The notes: generated from the sequence alone by a model not told the origin. 44,244 bases of DNA from an uncultured Candidatus Saccharibacteria bacterium (GCA_947302975.1 CAMYXA010000006.1:1-44244); one strand, 5' to 3'. Numbered from the stretch's first letter, positions 9,963 through 18,670 are shown. Program-made: numbers and translations.

Positions 9963-10442
9963 TTAACCGCGAGCAAAGTGTGCGAAGGCACGGTTTGCTT
10001 CGGCCATACGGTGACAGTCTTCTTTCTTCTTGAAGGCTGCACCAGCTTCGTTGTAAGCATCAACGATTTCAGCTTCAAGACGCTTTTCGTATGGCATGCC
10101 GCTGCGTGCGCGAGCGGATTGAACTAGCCATGAGAAGGCGAAGTGAAGTTGGCGGTGACCAGAGATTGGGAATGGAATTTGGTAGTTAGCACCACCGACA
10201 CGGCGGGATTTAACTTCAAAATCTGGTGAAACGTTTGCGATAGCTTTTTCGAGAACTTCGACTGGGTTTTCGCTTTTGAGTTTCTTGGCAGCGCCTTCGA
10301 TTGCAGCGTAAACTGCACGTTCAGCAGCTTGTTTCTTGCCATCAAGCATAGATTTGTTGATAAGGCGTTGAACCAAGATGGATTGGTACTTGCGATCTGG
10401 TGAGACTTTGCGCTCGAGGGATTTAGTAGTCTTGCGTGGCAT
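9963..10442 (-). CDS. rpsG: 30S ribosomal protein S7
   Basis: 159 aa. S7 nucleates assembly of the 30S head by binding the 3' major domain of 16S rRNA. MPRKTTKSLERKVSPDRKYQS at the start, then VQRLINKSMLDGKKQAAERAVY, KSRRVGGANYQIPF and the C-terminal HRMAEANRAFAHF identify it. It follows rpsL by 2 nt. Unlike most str operons, neither fusA nor tuf follows; a terminator comes directly after. Confidence 0.97.
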   Translation of the reverse strand: MPRKTTKSLERKVSPDRKYQSILVQRLINKSMLDGKKQAAERAVYAAIEGAAKKLKSENPVEVLEKAIANVSPDFEVKSRRVGGANYQIPFPISGHRQLHFAFSWLVQSARARSGMPYEKRLEAEIVDAYNEAGAAFKKKEDCHRMAEANRAFAHFARG

Positions 10443-10444
10443 AA

Positions 10445-10858
10445 TTACTTATCCTCCTTTTTAGCACCGTATTTAGAACGGCCTTGTTTGCGGCCTTGGA
10501 CACCTTGAAGATCGAGGGTACCACGGACGATGTGATAACGGACACCTGGAAGATCTGGAACACGACCACCACGGACAAGCACGACTGCGTGCTCCTGGAG
10601 GTTGTGGCCTTCACCACCGATGTATGCCCAAACTTCCTGACCGTTGGTTAGGCGGACACGTGCAACTTTACGCATAGCTGAGTTTGGTTTCTTTGGAGTT
10701 TTGGTGGTTACTTTGATACAAACGCCACGTTTCAAAGGAGCAGCTTGATCATAGTAACGAGTCTTCAGCGTGTTGACGATTGAGCCAAGAGCTGGAGCTT
10801 TCGATTTTTTCGCAGCACTCTTGCGAGGTTTGCGAATCAATTGATTGATAGTTGGCAC
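10445..10858 (-). CDS. rpsL: 30S ribosomal protein S12 with insertion and K88P-type change
   Basis: 137 aa from a GTG start, with AGGA upstream. S12 lines the decoding centre. [11 protein letters not shown] (Lys57, equal to E. coli Lys43) and [11 protein letters not shown] are conserved. Two features stand out. About 13 extra residues lie between PALG and KRGVC relative to E. coli. The E. coli GRVKDLPG loop reads GRVPDLPG, so the position equal to Lys88 is Pro101 (codon CCA, 10558-10556). Changes at Lys88 are classic streptomycin-resistance sites, so natural reduced sensitivity is possible but inferred. Asp102, the RimO methylthiolation site in other bacteria, is kept. Confidence 0.97.
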   Translation of the reverse strand: MPTINQLIRKPRKSAAKKSKAPALGSIVNTLKTRYYDQAAPLKRGVCIKVTTKTPKKPNSAMRKVARVRLTNGQEVWAYIGGEGHNLQEHAVVLVRGGRVPDLPGVRYHIVRGTLDLQGVQGRKQGRSKYGAKKEDK

Positions 10859-10890
10859 AGTGAAAATATCCTGTTTAGTTAATAATTTGT

Positions 10891-10922
10891 CTCAGTTTTT
10901 TAATACAGCAATAAAAACTGAG
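10891..10922 (-). promoter_or_regulatory. Perfect 10-bp inverted repeat in the rpsL leader
   Basis: CTCAGTTTTT and AAAAACTGAG are separated by 12 nt, between the TATAAT at 10940-10945 and the GTG. No T-run follows in the rpsL direction, so it is not a terminator. A ribosomal-protein autoregulatory site is possible but unproven. Confidence 0.45.
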
Positions 10923-10939
10923 GTGAAACTCTTTCATAG

Positions 10940-10945
10940 ATTATA
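10940..10945 (-). promoter_or_regulatory. -10 box of the rpsL-rpsG operon
   Basis: Minus-strand TATAAT preceded by CGC, about 80 nt before the GTG start. Confidence 0.6.
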
Positions 10946-10970
10946 GCGCAAAACGCTTAATAATGCAAGA

Positions 10971-10996
10971 AAAAGAGCCCCGTTTGGGACTCTTTT
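10971..10996 (-). terminator. Intrinsic terminator of the orphan gene at 11014
   Basis: Stem AAAAGAGTCCC/GGGGCTCTTTT with a short loop, ending in T's on the minus strand. Confidence 0.8.
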
Positions 10997-11013
10997 AAAA
11001 TTCGGGACGTGAC

Positions 11014-11760
11014 TTAGGGTTTTTGGCTGTTCTTGAACTCTGCCAAGATCTTACAGATTAAAGGATTGGTTCTGAATTCATCATTCCAGATTTCGACCGT
11101 AATAAACCTTTGATTAGCTTCGTTTCGGTTGTTTTCTGCGATTGCAAGAACTTTTGCTACCAGAATCAGGTAGTTTTCTGGTAGAGTTTTAAACTCAAGG
11201 CTTGATCTTAATCCTTCCAACTTTAATTTGTAGTCCTTTGCCGAGCCACTTAAACTACTAAATTCCGGAATCATGATTTCTAATTCCTTAGTTACGAAGA
11301 TTGAGCATTTTAGCGAGGCGATATCGGAAGCAATTCTTCTTAGGATTACATCTCCTGTAATTTTTTTGCTGTCTTCGATAATTTTTTCAAGTCTTTCTGC
11401 ATCTTCTGGGCAAAGACTACATTTGTCGTCGAGGGTTATGTTTTTAATTTTGTTCGCTTCGTCAATGATAAGACTGGCGATTTCTCTATCCACATTATAA
11501 CTTAACTGAAAATCACGCAGCTGCTTATATCTCGAACCAAGATCGTAGAAATCCCACTTATTTTTTGTGGTTCTTTCTTTGAGAATATTCTCATTGTGCT
11601 TGATCTTGATATATTCAAGTGCTTTTTCCAATCTTTTTACACTGCCGGAGAGATCATTCATAAAGTCATCACTTAGAAGTGTTTTTTTCTTCTGTTTTGA
11701 ACCATCTTTAACCCTTCGTAGCCCCAAATTACTTATAAAAGTACTGTCTATTTTGGTCAT
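11014..11760 (-). CDS. Hypothetical protein, helical
   Basis: 248 aa from the ATG at 11760, chosen because AAGGAGGTGA sits 5-6 nt upstream; a longer in-frame reading from 11781 would place that site inside the gene. I do not recognise the family. The sequence is rich in Lys, Glu, Ile and Leu with long predicted helices. It has no signal peptide or transmembrane helix, and a pair of nearby cysteines (CSLCPED) that is too sparse for a zinc finger. It has its own promoter (TGTTATAAT at 11796-11804) and terminator. The near-perfect Shine-Dalgarno contrasts with the leaderless core genes and groups it with other orphan genes of the window. Confidence 0.75.
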   Translation of the reverse strand: MTKIDSTFISNLGLRRVKDGSKQKKKTLLSDDFMNDLSGSVKRLEKALEYIKIKHNENILKERTTKNKWDFYDLGSRYKQLRDFQLSYNVDREIASLIIDEANKIKNITLDDKCSLCPEDAERLEKIIEDSKKITGDVILRRIASDIASLKCSIFVTKELEIMIPEFSSLSGSAKDYKLKLEGLRSSLEFKTLPENYLILVAKVLAIAENNRNEANQRFITVEIWNDEFRTNPLICKILAEFKNSQKP

Positions 11761-11795
11761 AACCTCACCTCCTTGAACCAAAAAAGAATATTTAT

Positions 11796-11804
11796 ATTAT
11801 AACA
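11796..11804 (-). promoter_or_regulatory. Extended -10 promoter of the orphan gene at 11014
   Basis: Minus-strand TGTTATAAT, about 35 nt before the ATG at 11760, with AAGGAGGTGA in the leader. Confidence 0.6.
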
Positions 11805-11910
11805 TATCTACCACAGATTTTCAATTTTACTGAGGAGAATATTGAAAATTTAAGCATTTTGTGGTATAATAGGAAGGTTGAACTAAAAAAATAGAAATGG
11901 GGTGATGGTT

Positions 11911-12627
11911 TTGTTCAAAGCAGTTTTTAAACATGATTTCACAATGGTTCACACACAAGGGAGCGATGCGGAATATGATGTCGACTTCCAAAGGTTAGAC
12001 GAGAGTGGCGTAGCTGGGCAAGAGGAGCGACTCGGAAGAATCCTTCATGTTTGCAAGGAGAATTATCTTCCAATCGACAAGATTGCGACGGTTCGACCTA
12101 TGTCGGAATTTGAAGGGCGCTCCCTGATCAGAGTTGTTTGCGATGGCGACAGGGACGTTTTTTCTCCGGTGCCCTGCAGTGCAGTGCTCACGCTTAACCC
12201 AAAAGTAACTTTGATTGGGTTGGCATCGGATGAGTGTCTATTTGCGCTGGTTGGCAAGACTCCGGATTCAAAACACACCGTCGCACGCGTTCTTGGCTGC
12301 ATGCCGCCTGCTACGTCTGATATAGTTCTGCGTGCAGTTAATGAGCTGTGTAGTCTCGATATTTCGCCGTCCAATATGGAGCTACATATTGGCGCTGCGC
12401 TCGGAAAATGTCATTCTGAATATGATTATTCGAACAAGGTTTTCGAGATTGCGGCTCACGCTGGCGTGGGACACATCGATTATTTCTTCGAGTCCGACAG
12501 CCGCTGCACGTATTGTGCGAAATATGCTAACGGCAGCTATAAGTTCTTTTCTAAGGCTCGAGCCGCGAGTGAACCAGGAATCAGTATTCAGGGATGTAAT
12601 GCTTTTATTCTTGGCATTGAATCGTGA
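11911..12627 (+). CDS. Hypothetical protein with C-terminal Cys pair
   Basis: 238 aa if it starts at the TTG at 11911, which lies 6 nt after GGGGTG; in-frame GTG (11902) and ATG (11905) codons overlap that ribosome site and are less likely. Family not recognised. It is a soluble mixed alpha/beta sequence with ITVRPMSEFEGRSLIRVV-like strands in the middle (as IATVRPMSEFEGRSL) and a CTYC motif near residue 205. A TATAAT promoter is at 11865-11870. It ends with TGA just before a strong bidirectional terminator shared with tig. No neighbour suggests a role. Confidence 0.7.
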   Translation: MFKAVFKHDFTMVHTQGSDAEYDVDFQRLDESGVAGQEERLGRILHVCKENYLPIDKIATVRPMSEFEGRSLIRVVCDGDRDVFSPVPCSAVLTLNPKVTLIGLASDECLFALVGKTPDSKHTVARVLGCMPPATSDIVLRAVNELCSLDISPSNMELHIGAALGKCHSEYDYSNKVFEIAAHAGVGHIDYFFESDSRCTYCAKYANGSYKFFSKARAASEPGISIQGCNAFILGIES

Positions 12628-12634
12628 GTACAAC

Positions 12635-12666
12635 AAAAAGCCGCCCCTTTTCGGGCGGCTCTTTTT
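12635..12666. terminator. Bidirectional terminator between the 11911 gene and tig
   Basis: AGCCGCCC/GGGCGGCT stem flanked by A-run and T-run on both sides, located between two convergent genes; the tig stop overlaps its T-run. Confidence 0.9.
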
Positions 12667-13945
12667 ATTTCTTAGATTCCTTTACGATGAAATCGAGAGT
12701 CTTTTCGATTGTGAGACGGTTTTTGATATCCATCTTAACGTTTGGATCTTTAAGATTTTTGATGGCTTCTGGGGATTTCTTGTAGACTTCGCGGAGTTCG
12801 GCGATTTTTGCCTCGACAACTTCGTCTGAAGCGACAATCTTGTGTTCTCTAGCAACAAGTTGGAGAGCAAGAGAAGCTTTGACGCGCTTTTCGGCGACTT
12901 TGGCGGCTTCCTTTTCCCAATCTTCACGAGTTTGTTTGGTTTGCTTCAAATAATCATCAAAACTGAGACCCTGAGAAGCGGCATTTCTTGTGATGTCGTC
13001 TTCGATAAAGCGTATTTGATCCTTGATGAGGATTTCTGGAGCTGGAATCTTAGATTTTTCAACGAGAGCTTCGACGAGGTCATCTTTGTATTTTTCACCA
13101 GCGCGGTGAGCATTTTGCATTTCAAGGTTAGACTTGATGTCTTTCTTAAGTTCAGCGATGGTCTTGAATGGGCCACATTTCTTGGCGAGTTCGTCGTCGA
13201 GTTTGGCTGGAGTGACTTCGTTAACTTGTTTCAAGAGAACTTCGAAGACGGTCTTGGCGCCAGCAAGGTCGGCCATACCGTAATCTTTAGGGAAGGTGAG
13301 GTCGAGATTGAAACGGTCGCCAACTTCGTGGCCAACGATTCCCTCTTCAAAGCCAGGGATGAAAGAATGTGATCCGAGTGGAAGATGATAATCTTTGGCA
13401 GAGCCACCATTAAATGCAACACCGTCTTTCTTGCCGGTGAAGTCGATAATAACTTCGTCGCCTTCTTTGGCGGCACGTTTGACGACTTTTTTCTCAGCGT
13501 ATGATTTAGAGATGTTCTCAAGAACTTCGTTAACTTCGGCGTCAGTGACCTTAGTTTCGACTTCTTTGACCTTGAGAGATTTGATGTCGGCAAGTTTGAC
13601 GTCTGGAATGATGTCGGCAGTAGCAGAATATTCTACAACTTCGTTTGGAACATATTTGGTGACGTTAACTTGTGGGATGACAAGTGGGGATTTGTTGTTA
13701 TCTTCAAAAGCCTTGATGACCGTTGTGCGAACGGCGATATCAACAGCTTCGGCGTTGAGATCATTTTCTGGAATGAATTTTTCGGCGATGTCAGCTGGGA
13801 CTTTGCCTTTTCTGAAGCCTTCAACTTTAACTTCTTTTGCGAGGCGCTCAAGAGCAAGTTTTCTGGCTGGTTTAAGATCTTTGGCGTCAAGAACGACGTG
13901 CACTTCGATCTTAGTGTCGGATAATTTCTTTACTGTTGTCTTCAT
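12665..13945 (-). CDS. tig: Trigger factor (ribosome-associated chaperone and prolyl isomerase)
   Basis: 426 aa. It binds the ribosome exit site and shields nascent chains. The N-terminal ribosome-binding region contains GFRKGKVPADIAEKF, close to the GFRxGKxP signature. The FKBP-like isomerase domain lies at about 155-240 (GDEVIIDFTGKKDG through PGFEEGIVGHEVGD), followed by the helical C-terminal arms. Length is normal. The start is set by TGCTATAAT at 13953-13961, 7 nt before ATG, so it is leaderless. The -10 lies over the stop region of the preceding oxidase gene. Confidence 0.96.
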   Translation of the reverse strand: MKTTVKKLSDTKIEVHVVLDAKDLKPARKLALERLAKEVKVEGFRKGKVPADIAEKFIPENDLNAEAVDIAVRTTVIKAFEDNNKSPLVIPQVNVTKYVPNEVVEYSATADIIPDVKLADIKSLKVKEVETKVTDAEVNEVLENISKSYAEKKVVKRAAKEGDEVIIDFTGKKDGVAFNGGSAKDYHLPLGSHSFIPGFEEGIVGHEVGDRFNLDLTFPKDYGMADLAGAKTVFEVLLKQVNEVTPAKLDDELAKKCGPFKTIAELKKDIKSNLEMQNAHRAGEKYKDDLVEALVEKSKIPAPEILIKDQIRFIEDDITRNAASQGLSFDDYLKQTKQTREDWEKEAAKVAEKRVKASLALQLVAREHKIVASDEVVEAKIAELREVYKKSPEAIKNLKDPNVKMDIKNRLTIEKTLDFIVKESKK

Positions 13946-13952
13946 GGGGTGG

Positions 13953-13961
13953 ATTATAGCA
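13953..13961 (-). promoter_or_regulatory. Extended -10 of leaderless tig
   Basis: Minus-strand TGCTATAAT 7 nt before the ATG. Confidence 0.7.
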
Positions 13962-15540
13962 TAATCCGAGGGGTTTTGGTAGTTTTGAGGTGTTTTAGGG
14001 TGAATGTGTTGTCGGCGCCAAGTTTGACGTCTGGATTCATGATATTGTTCGGATCAAAGGCGGCTTTGATTTCTTTATAGAGGGCTTTTTCTTCTTGACT
14101 CATGAATTTATTAGTTACGAGGGCCTTGACGCGGCCCTCTGGAGTTCCGCCTGCGATTGACCCTTCTTGCCTCCTGATAATAATATCCATAGCCTGAAGG
14201 AAGGCAGCAAAGCGTTGCTCGAACTTTGGATCGGTGGTTTTGAATTTTGGACGGATGCTGTAATTCGAGGTGGCGAAGGAACCAAAGATTGGCAAGTCCA
14301 TGCGGAGTTTTGGCTCAAGTTCGGCGAGATCTTTCAAGAAATTCACGAGATTGTTGGCTGGGAGATAGAAGTTGGATGCGAGCGGAATACGTTCGCCGTC
14401 TGATGGAAGATTCAAATAGCTTTCGATGGAATTCTCGAATTCATCAATGATTGACTCGGTTTCGGCGGAGTCGATGATGTAGCTTGAAGTTGATGGAATA
14501 TATTTTACGCATTCGCGGATTTTTTTGTTGGAGCGAAGTGATTTCTCGTTGAAGCTCACAAAAACAGCGTAACCGGACTGGAGCTTCCTGGTAATTTTTG
14601 ATAGGTTCTTGCCGGATTCTTCGGCGGTTCTTAGGATTCTCAGGTCAATAACGTTTAGTTCGAGTGGTTTTTCTTTGACGACGTTGGAGAGGAAGTTGAT
14701 GGTAGACTTCAAACTACTGAAGGTTGCGACCATGCGCGCAGAGCGTGGCTGCAATACTTCGGCATGAATAATGACTTCGGAAATGATGCCGAGCGAGCCT
14801 TCGGATGAGAATAGGAGTGGCAATAGATCGATGGAATTTTTCTTTATAGCGTATGGAACTGATGAATAACCCGCAGCGCTGACGCTCTCGTTTTTAATCT
14901 TTTCGAGCAAGGTAGCGTTTTTGTCGGCAAGAGCGGATAGTCTTTGGTAGATTTTCCCCTCAAGGGTTTTCTCGCTAGCTTTTTTGGAGATAGCATGAGA
15001 ACCGAGGCGGCCGGTCTGGATACATTCTCCGTTTGCGAGAACAATTTCGGCGCGCTCAATGAAGCGCATGATGCCACCGTATTTTGCGGCGTAGTTATCT
15101 GTTGGACAGTTTGCGATGAGGCTGCCGATAGTTTCGTTGTCATTAGCTTTGACTGGCAGCGTCAAACCACTGACCTTCAGAGCGGTATTTAATTCCTTCA
15201 AAGTGATGCCAGCTTGTACGCGAACTAGACGCTCGCGGGTGTCGATTTCTTCTAGATGATTGAGCTTTTCGGTTGAAATAATAATACCAGTAGAGAGATC
15301 TGCACCTACCTCATCAAGACCGGATCCACGAGCAGTGACTGGGACACGAATATTTTTCTCGGATAATTGATGGAAAAACTTGGCGAGCTTTTGAATATCG
15401 GCCGTAGACTCTGGAAAAGCGACGAGCTTTGGGGTGATTTTGAGAGCAGATTGGTCGGTTGAATATTTCTCAAGAATTTCTGGAGCATCAAATACATTGC
15501 CAGTGATTAATTGGTTCAAATATTTGGTGATCTTGCTCAT
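13954..15540 (-). CDS. FAD-binding oxidoreductase, GlcD/D-lactate dehydrogenase-like
   Basis: 528 aa. The N-terminal FAD_binding_4 (PCMH) domain shows VTARGSGLDEVGADLSTGI and RVQAGITLKELN with TIGSLIANC. The C-terminal part is of the FAD-oxidase C type and ends with PNNIMNPDVKLG, close to the FDPxxILNPGK ending of glycolate/D-lactate dehydrogenases. Members oxidise 2-hydroxy acids, passing electrons to quinone or another acceptor; the substrate is not identifiable here. No transmembrane helix or Fe-S motif is visible. A TGCTATAAT box lies 9 nt upstream of ATG, so the leader is at most 2-3 nt. Confidence 0.88.
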   Translation of the reverse strand: MSKITKYLNQLITGNVFDAPEILEKYSTDQSALKITPKLVAFPESTADIQKLAKFFHQLSEKNIRVPVTARGSGLDEVGADLSTGIIISTEKLNHLEEIDTRERLVRVQAGITLKELNTALKVSGLTLPVKANDNETIGSLIANCPTDNYAAKYGGIMRFIERAEIVLANGECIQTGRLGSHAISKKASEKTLEGKIYQRLSALADKNATLLEKIKNESVSAAGYSSVPYAIKKNSIDLLPLLFSSEGSLGIISEVIIHAEVLQPRSARMVATFSSLKSTINFLSNVVKEKPLELNVIDLRILRTAEESGKNLSKITRKLQSGYAVFVSFNEKSLRSNKKIRECVKYIPSTSSYIIDSAETESIIDEFENSIESYLNLPSDGERIPLASNFYLPANNLVNFLKDLAELEPKLRMDLPIFGSFATSNYSIRPKFKTTDPKFEQRFAAFLQAMDIIIRRQEGSIAGGTPEGRVKALVTNKFMSQEEKALYKEIKAAFDPNNIMNPDVKLGADNTFTLKHLKTTKTPRIML

Positions 15541-15549
15541 ACTTAATTT

Positions 15550-15558
15550 ATTATAGCA
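15550..15558 (-). promoter_or_regulatory. Extended -10 of the FAD oxidase gene
   Basis: Minus-strand TGCTATAAT, 9 nt before ATG, so a near-leaderless transcript. Confidence 0.6.
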
Positions 15559-15566
15559 CGCGAAAA

Positions 15567-15594
15567 CAAAAAGGCCCCCAGAATTTGGAGGCCC
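15567..15594 (-). terminator. Intrinsic terminator of the GGDEF gene
   Basis: GGCCTCCA/TGGGGGCC stem (one mismatch) followed by a T-run on the minus strand, 3' of 15603. Confidence 0.8.
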
Positions 15595-15602
15595 ATTAAA
15601 GG

Positions 15603-16796
15603 CTATCTTTGATCAGTTTTGCTGTTGTATTTGCAAATACAGTTCCTATGCTTATCCTTGGCACGTTGGAGCGCTTGGTCGGCACTGTCTACGCAGCGGC
15701 GAACACGATCTTCGGCGGATTCATCCGGAAGTCTATCGCTCGATTCAAATACCGAATAGCCAACACTCACGGTCACAAATCTTTCGGCGTGACGATCCCG
15801 AGGAATAAATGACTCCGGGTGAGCTTCGATGAAATCGCCAGTCTTTTGGAACTCGATTTCGGCCTTCCTAATGGCTTTAACGCAGTCGTCCACGATTCCA
15901 GCTATGGTATTTCGAGCATAGAATCCGTTGACAATAAAACAGAATTCTTCACCGCCATAACGCACGAGCTCGACGTTATACTTCTTGAGTGCGGATGATA
16001 GAGCCTCCGCCACCCCTTGGATTGCCTCATCGCCTTTGGGATGACCATATTGAGTATTGAATTGTTTGAAGAAATCAATATCAAACATGGCCGCACCGAT
16101 ATCATCGCTAGAACCGAATGACTTATAAAGTTTTTCATTCAAATAGCGACGGTTACGGATTCCGGTTAGGCCGTCGATGAAACCTTTTTCTTGAAGCAAA
16201 AGATTGTAGCTGATGCTATCAATCTGACGTTTCAGTTTTTCTTGCCCAATAAAGATGCTCAGGCAAACGCAAACTGAAAGTTGGATTGAGTTTCTGAAAA
16301 TTGTTGCATCATCCACTCCGACAGCCGATTCGAGACAAACGAATGTCGTGAGCGCTACCACTAAAACCGGGACAACAGCGCACATCGGCATAATGAATAC
16401 TAGCGATGACATGGCAAGGAAGGTCGCAAAAATGGCAATTGAATCAGAATCTTTTAGAACAACTTTTTGGGTAATTATGAACGCGAATATGACGATAACT
16501 GATGCTGTAACCAGAATTGGTGCATACTTTCCTTCGTCTTTTCTCGCACGATATGCCGCGAACGACAAGAGAATAAATGTGAAGGTAAAGAATGCATAGT
16601 AGACTCTGGCTTTAGTATAAAACTCCAGGAACATTGAGAGGATCGTGAGTACAATCAAGACGAGGCTAAAAATCATGTCGACTCTAAGCAACATCTTAGA
16701 ATTGTATGCGTTGATCGTCTGTTTGTTCTCCAGGAAGAATTTGTCGTCTTTTCCGCCATAACACCAAGCTTTTATCGTTGTGAGCATTTTGGACAT
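15603..16796 (-). CDS. Membrane diguanylate cyclase (GGDEF domain)
   Basis: 397 aa from the ATG at 16796, which follows GGGGGTGA by 4-5 nt; an in-frame ATG at 16814 would overlap the site. About six transmembrane helices (roughly residues 40-195) precede a GGDEF domain with DGLTGIRNRRYL, FDIDFFKQFNTQYGH and RYGGEEF (about residue 279). The GGEEF form is compatible with making cyclic di-GMP from two GTP. The inhibitory RxxD site is absent (KYNV at that place). The N-terminal membrane part probably senses an unknown cue. The strong ribosome site, leader of tens of nucleotides and taxonomic oddity of c-di-GMP signalling in such a reduced genome suggest acquisition. No EAL, HD-GYP or PilZ partner is in the window. 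Confidence 0.9.
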   Translation of the reverse strand: MSKMLTTIKAWCYGGKDDKFFLENKQTINAYNSKMLLRVDMIFSLVLIVLTILSMFLEFYTKARVYYAFFTFTFILLSFAAYRARKDEGKYAPILVTASVIVIFAFIITQKVVLKDSDSIAIFATFLAMSSLVFIMPMCAVVPVLVVALTTFVCLESAVGVDDATIFRNSIQLSVCVCLSIFIGQEKLKRQIDSISYNLLLQEKGFIDGLTGIRNRRYLNEKLYKSFGSSDDIGAAMFDIDFFKQFNTQYGHPKGDEAIQGVAEALSSALKKYNVELVRYGGEEFCFIVNGFYARNTIAGIVDDCVKAIRKAEIEFQKTGDFIEAHPESFIPRDRHAERFVTVSVGYSVFESSDRLPDESAEDRVRRCVDSADQALQRAKDKHRNCICKYNSKTDQR

Positions 16797-16887
16797 GTTT
16801 TCACCCCCTTTCATGACCAAAAATAGCCTTCTTAATGTTCTATAATTACACCACCACTATTATCTTGAATTGATTGTAACACAGGTT

Positions 16888-16893
16888 TATAAT
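16888..16893 (+). promoter_or_regulatory. -10 box of the ABC exporter operon
   Basis: TATAAT 13 nt before the ATG at 16907, giving a leader of only about 6 nt. Confidence 0.55.
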
Positions 16894-16906
16894 AATTCCT
16901 TAGGTT

Positions 16907-18670
16907 ATGTTTAGATTGTTCAAATTTTTGTCTAAAAAAGATTATTTAAAGCTGTTTTTTGCGGTGGTTTTGATTGTCTTTCAGGTTTGGTTAGATCTTC
17001 GTATGCCGGATTATATGTCCGATATTACGGTTCTTGCACAAACTGAAGGCTCGGAGATGTCTGAGATTTTGAAAAACGGTGGGTTCATGCTCGCATGTGC
17101 TGGCGGTAGCCTCGTAGCTATGATTGCGGTGGGCTATCTTGCGGCCAGTATTTCGGCGAATTTTGCTGCAACGGTTAGTCGCGAACTATTTATGAAGGTT
17201 GAACGCTTAGGGCTTTCCGAGATCCAGAATTTCTCGACGAGCAGTCTTATTACTCGCACAACGAATGATGTTTCCCAAGTCCAGATGTTTATTGCGATGG
17301 GAACGCAACTTCTCATTAAGTCACCAATTACGGCAGTTTGGGCTATCACAAAAATCCTCGGCAAGAACTGGGAGTGGAGTTTAATGACGGCTGGCGCGGT
17401 GGGGATTTTGCTTGTAGCGATTATCTTGATTTTGATTTTCGTTTTGCCGAAGTTTAAGAAGGTTCAGAAGTTAACTGATAAATTAAACGGTATCACACGC
17501 GAGAATCTTTCCGGTATTCGTGTTGTGCGCGCGTTCAATGCGGAGAAATATCAAGAGAACAAGTTTGATCATGCCAACTCTAATCTTGCGAAGACTCAAC
17601 TTTTTACGCTCCGTGCGTTTGCCTTCTTGTCGCCACTCATGTACCTCGTAATTCATTTCTTAGTATTGTTTATATATGTAGTCGGTGCTTACCTAATTGA
17701 TGCTGCTAATATGCTCGACAAGATTTCGCTATTTGGCGACATGGTGGTTTTCTCGTCTTACGCAATGCAAGTAATCATGTCGTTCTTGATGCTTGCGATG
17801 GTCTTCATGATTATGCCTCGCGCGCAGGTCTCGGCGAGACGTATCAATGAGGTGCTCGAGACTAAGGAAGTTTTGAAAGATGGCACGAAGACTGCTGCGG
17901 ACGCCAAATCTCGTGGCTCGGTCGAATTTAAAAATGTGAGTTTTTCTTATAGTGGCGCAAAAGAGCCGGTTCTTAAAAATATTTCCTTCTCGGCTCAGAC
18001 TGGTGAAACCGTGGCATTTATTGGTGCGACTGGATCCGGAAAATCTACCCTAGTTAATTTAATCCCCCGTTTCTTTGATGCGACGAAGGGTAAGGTTCTT
18101 GTCGATGGAATTGATGTTCGCGAATATAAACAGTCTGAACTTCGTAATTTGATTGGTTATGTTTCGCAGAAGGCTGTTTTATTTGATGGCACCGTGAAAT
18201 CTAATATTAAATATGGTGATAACGGCAAGGCTGAGGCAAAAGATGAGAAGGTCCTCGAAGCGCTTGATGTAGCCCAGGCCAAAGACTTTATCATGAAGAT
18301 GCCTGACCAGCTCGATTCGCATGTGGCTGAAGGTGGTACGAACTATTCTGGCGGGCAGAAACAACGCCTTTCGATTGCACGTGCGATTGCTAGGGATCCT
18401 GAAATTTATATCTTTGATGATACTTTCTCGGCACTCGACTATAAGACCGATGCAGTACTTCGAAAAGAGCTTAAGAAACACACCAAGGATGCAACCGTTC
18501 TCATTGTTGCGCAGCGTATCGGTACAATCATGAATGCAGATAAGATTATCGTCCTGGAGGACGGCAAATGCGTTGGCATGGGCAAACATAAAGAGCTTTT
18601 GAAATCCTGCCCAGTCTATCGCCAGATTGCTGAGTCACAACTTTCGCCGGAGGAACTAAAAAATGCCTAG
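16907..18670 (+). CDS. ABC exporter subunit A (TMD-NBD fusion, degenerate ATP site)
   Basis: 587 aa. About six transmembrane helices are followed by a nucleotide-binding domain with Walker A GATGSGKST (about residue 373), signature SGGQKQRLSIARA (about 480) and Walker B IYIFDD. The catalytic Glu after Walker B is Asp (FDD), as in the degenerate subunit of heterodimeric exporters such as LmrCD, BmrCD and TM287/288. It overlaps the next gene by 8 nt, so the two half-transporters are made together. The likely function is export of drugs, lipids or peptides. The substrate is unknown. Confidence 0.92.
   Translation: MFRLFKFLSKKDYLKLFFAVVLIVFQVWLDLRMPDYMSDITVLAQTEGSEMSEILKNGGFMLACAGGSLVAMIAVGYLAASISANFAATVSRELFMKVERLGLSEIQNFSTSSLITRTTNDVSQVQMFIAMGTQLLIKSPITAVWAITKILGKNWEWSLMTAGAVGILLVAIILILIFVLPKFKKVQKLTDKLNGITRENLSGIRVVRAFNAEKYQENKFDHANSNLAKTQLFTLRAFAFLSPLMYLVIHFLVLFIYVVGAYLIDAANMLDKISLFGDMVVFSSYAMQVIMSFLMLAMVFMIMPRAQVSARRINEVLETKEVLKDGTKTAADAKSRGSVEFKNVSFSYSGAKEPVLKNISFSAQTGETVAFIGATGSGKSTLVNLIPRFFDATKGKVLVDGIDVREYKQSELRNLIGYVSQKAVLFDGTVKSNIKYGDNGKAEAKDEKVLEALDVAQAKDFIMKMPDQLDSHVAEGGTNYSGGQKQRLSIARAIARDPEIYIFDDTFSALDYKTDAVLRKELKKHTKDATVLIVAQRIGTIMNADKIIVLEDGKCVGMGKHKELLKSCPVYRQIAESQLSPEELKNA

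Noticed and set aside
10877-10939. A 20-codon ORF in the rpsL leader starting right after its TATAAT
   Set aside because: Its ATG lies only 2 nt after the -10 box, upstream of any plausible transcription start, unlike the 7 nt at pyrE.
8850-12627. Recoding of UGA as glycine
   Set aside because: UGA serves as the stop of gapA and of the gene at 11911, each followed directly by another gene or a terminator, and no in-frame UGA interrupts conserved proteins.
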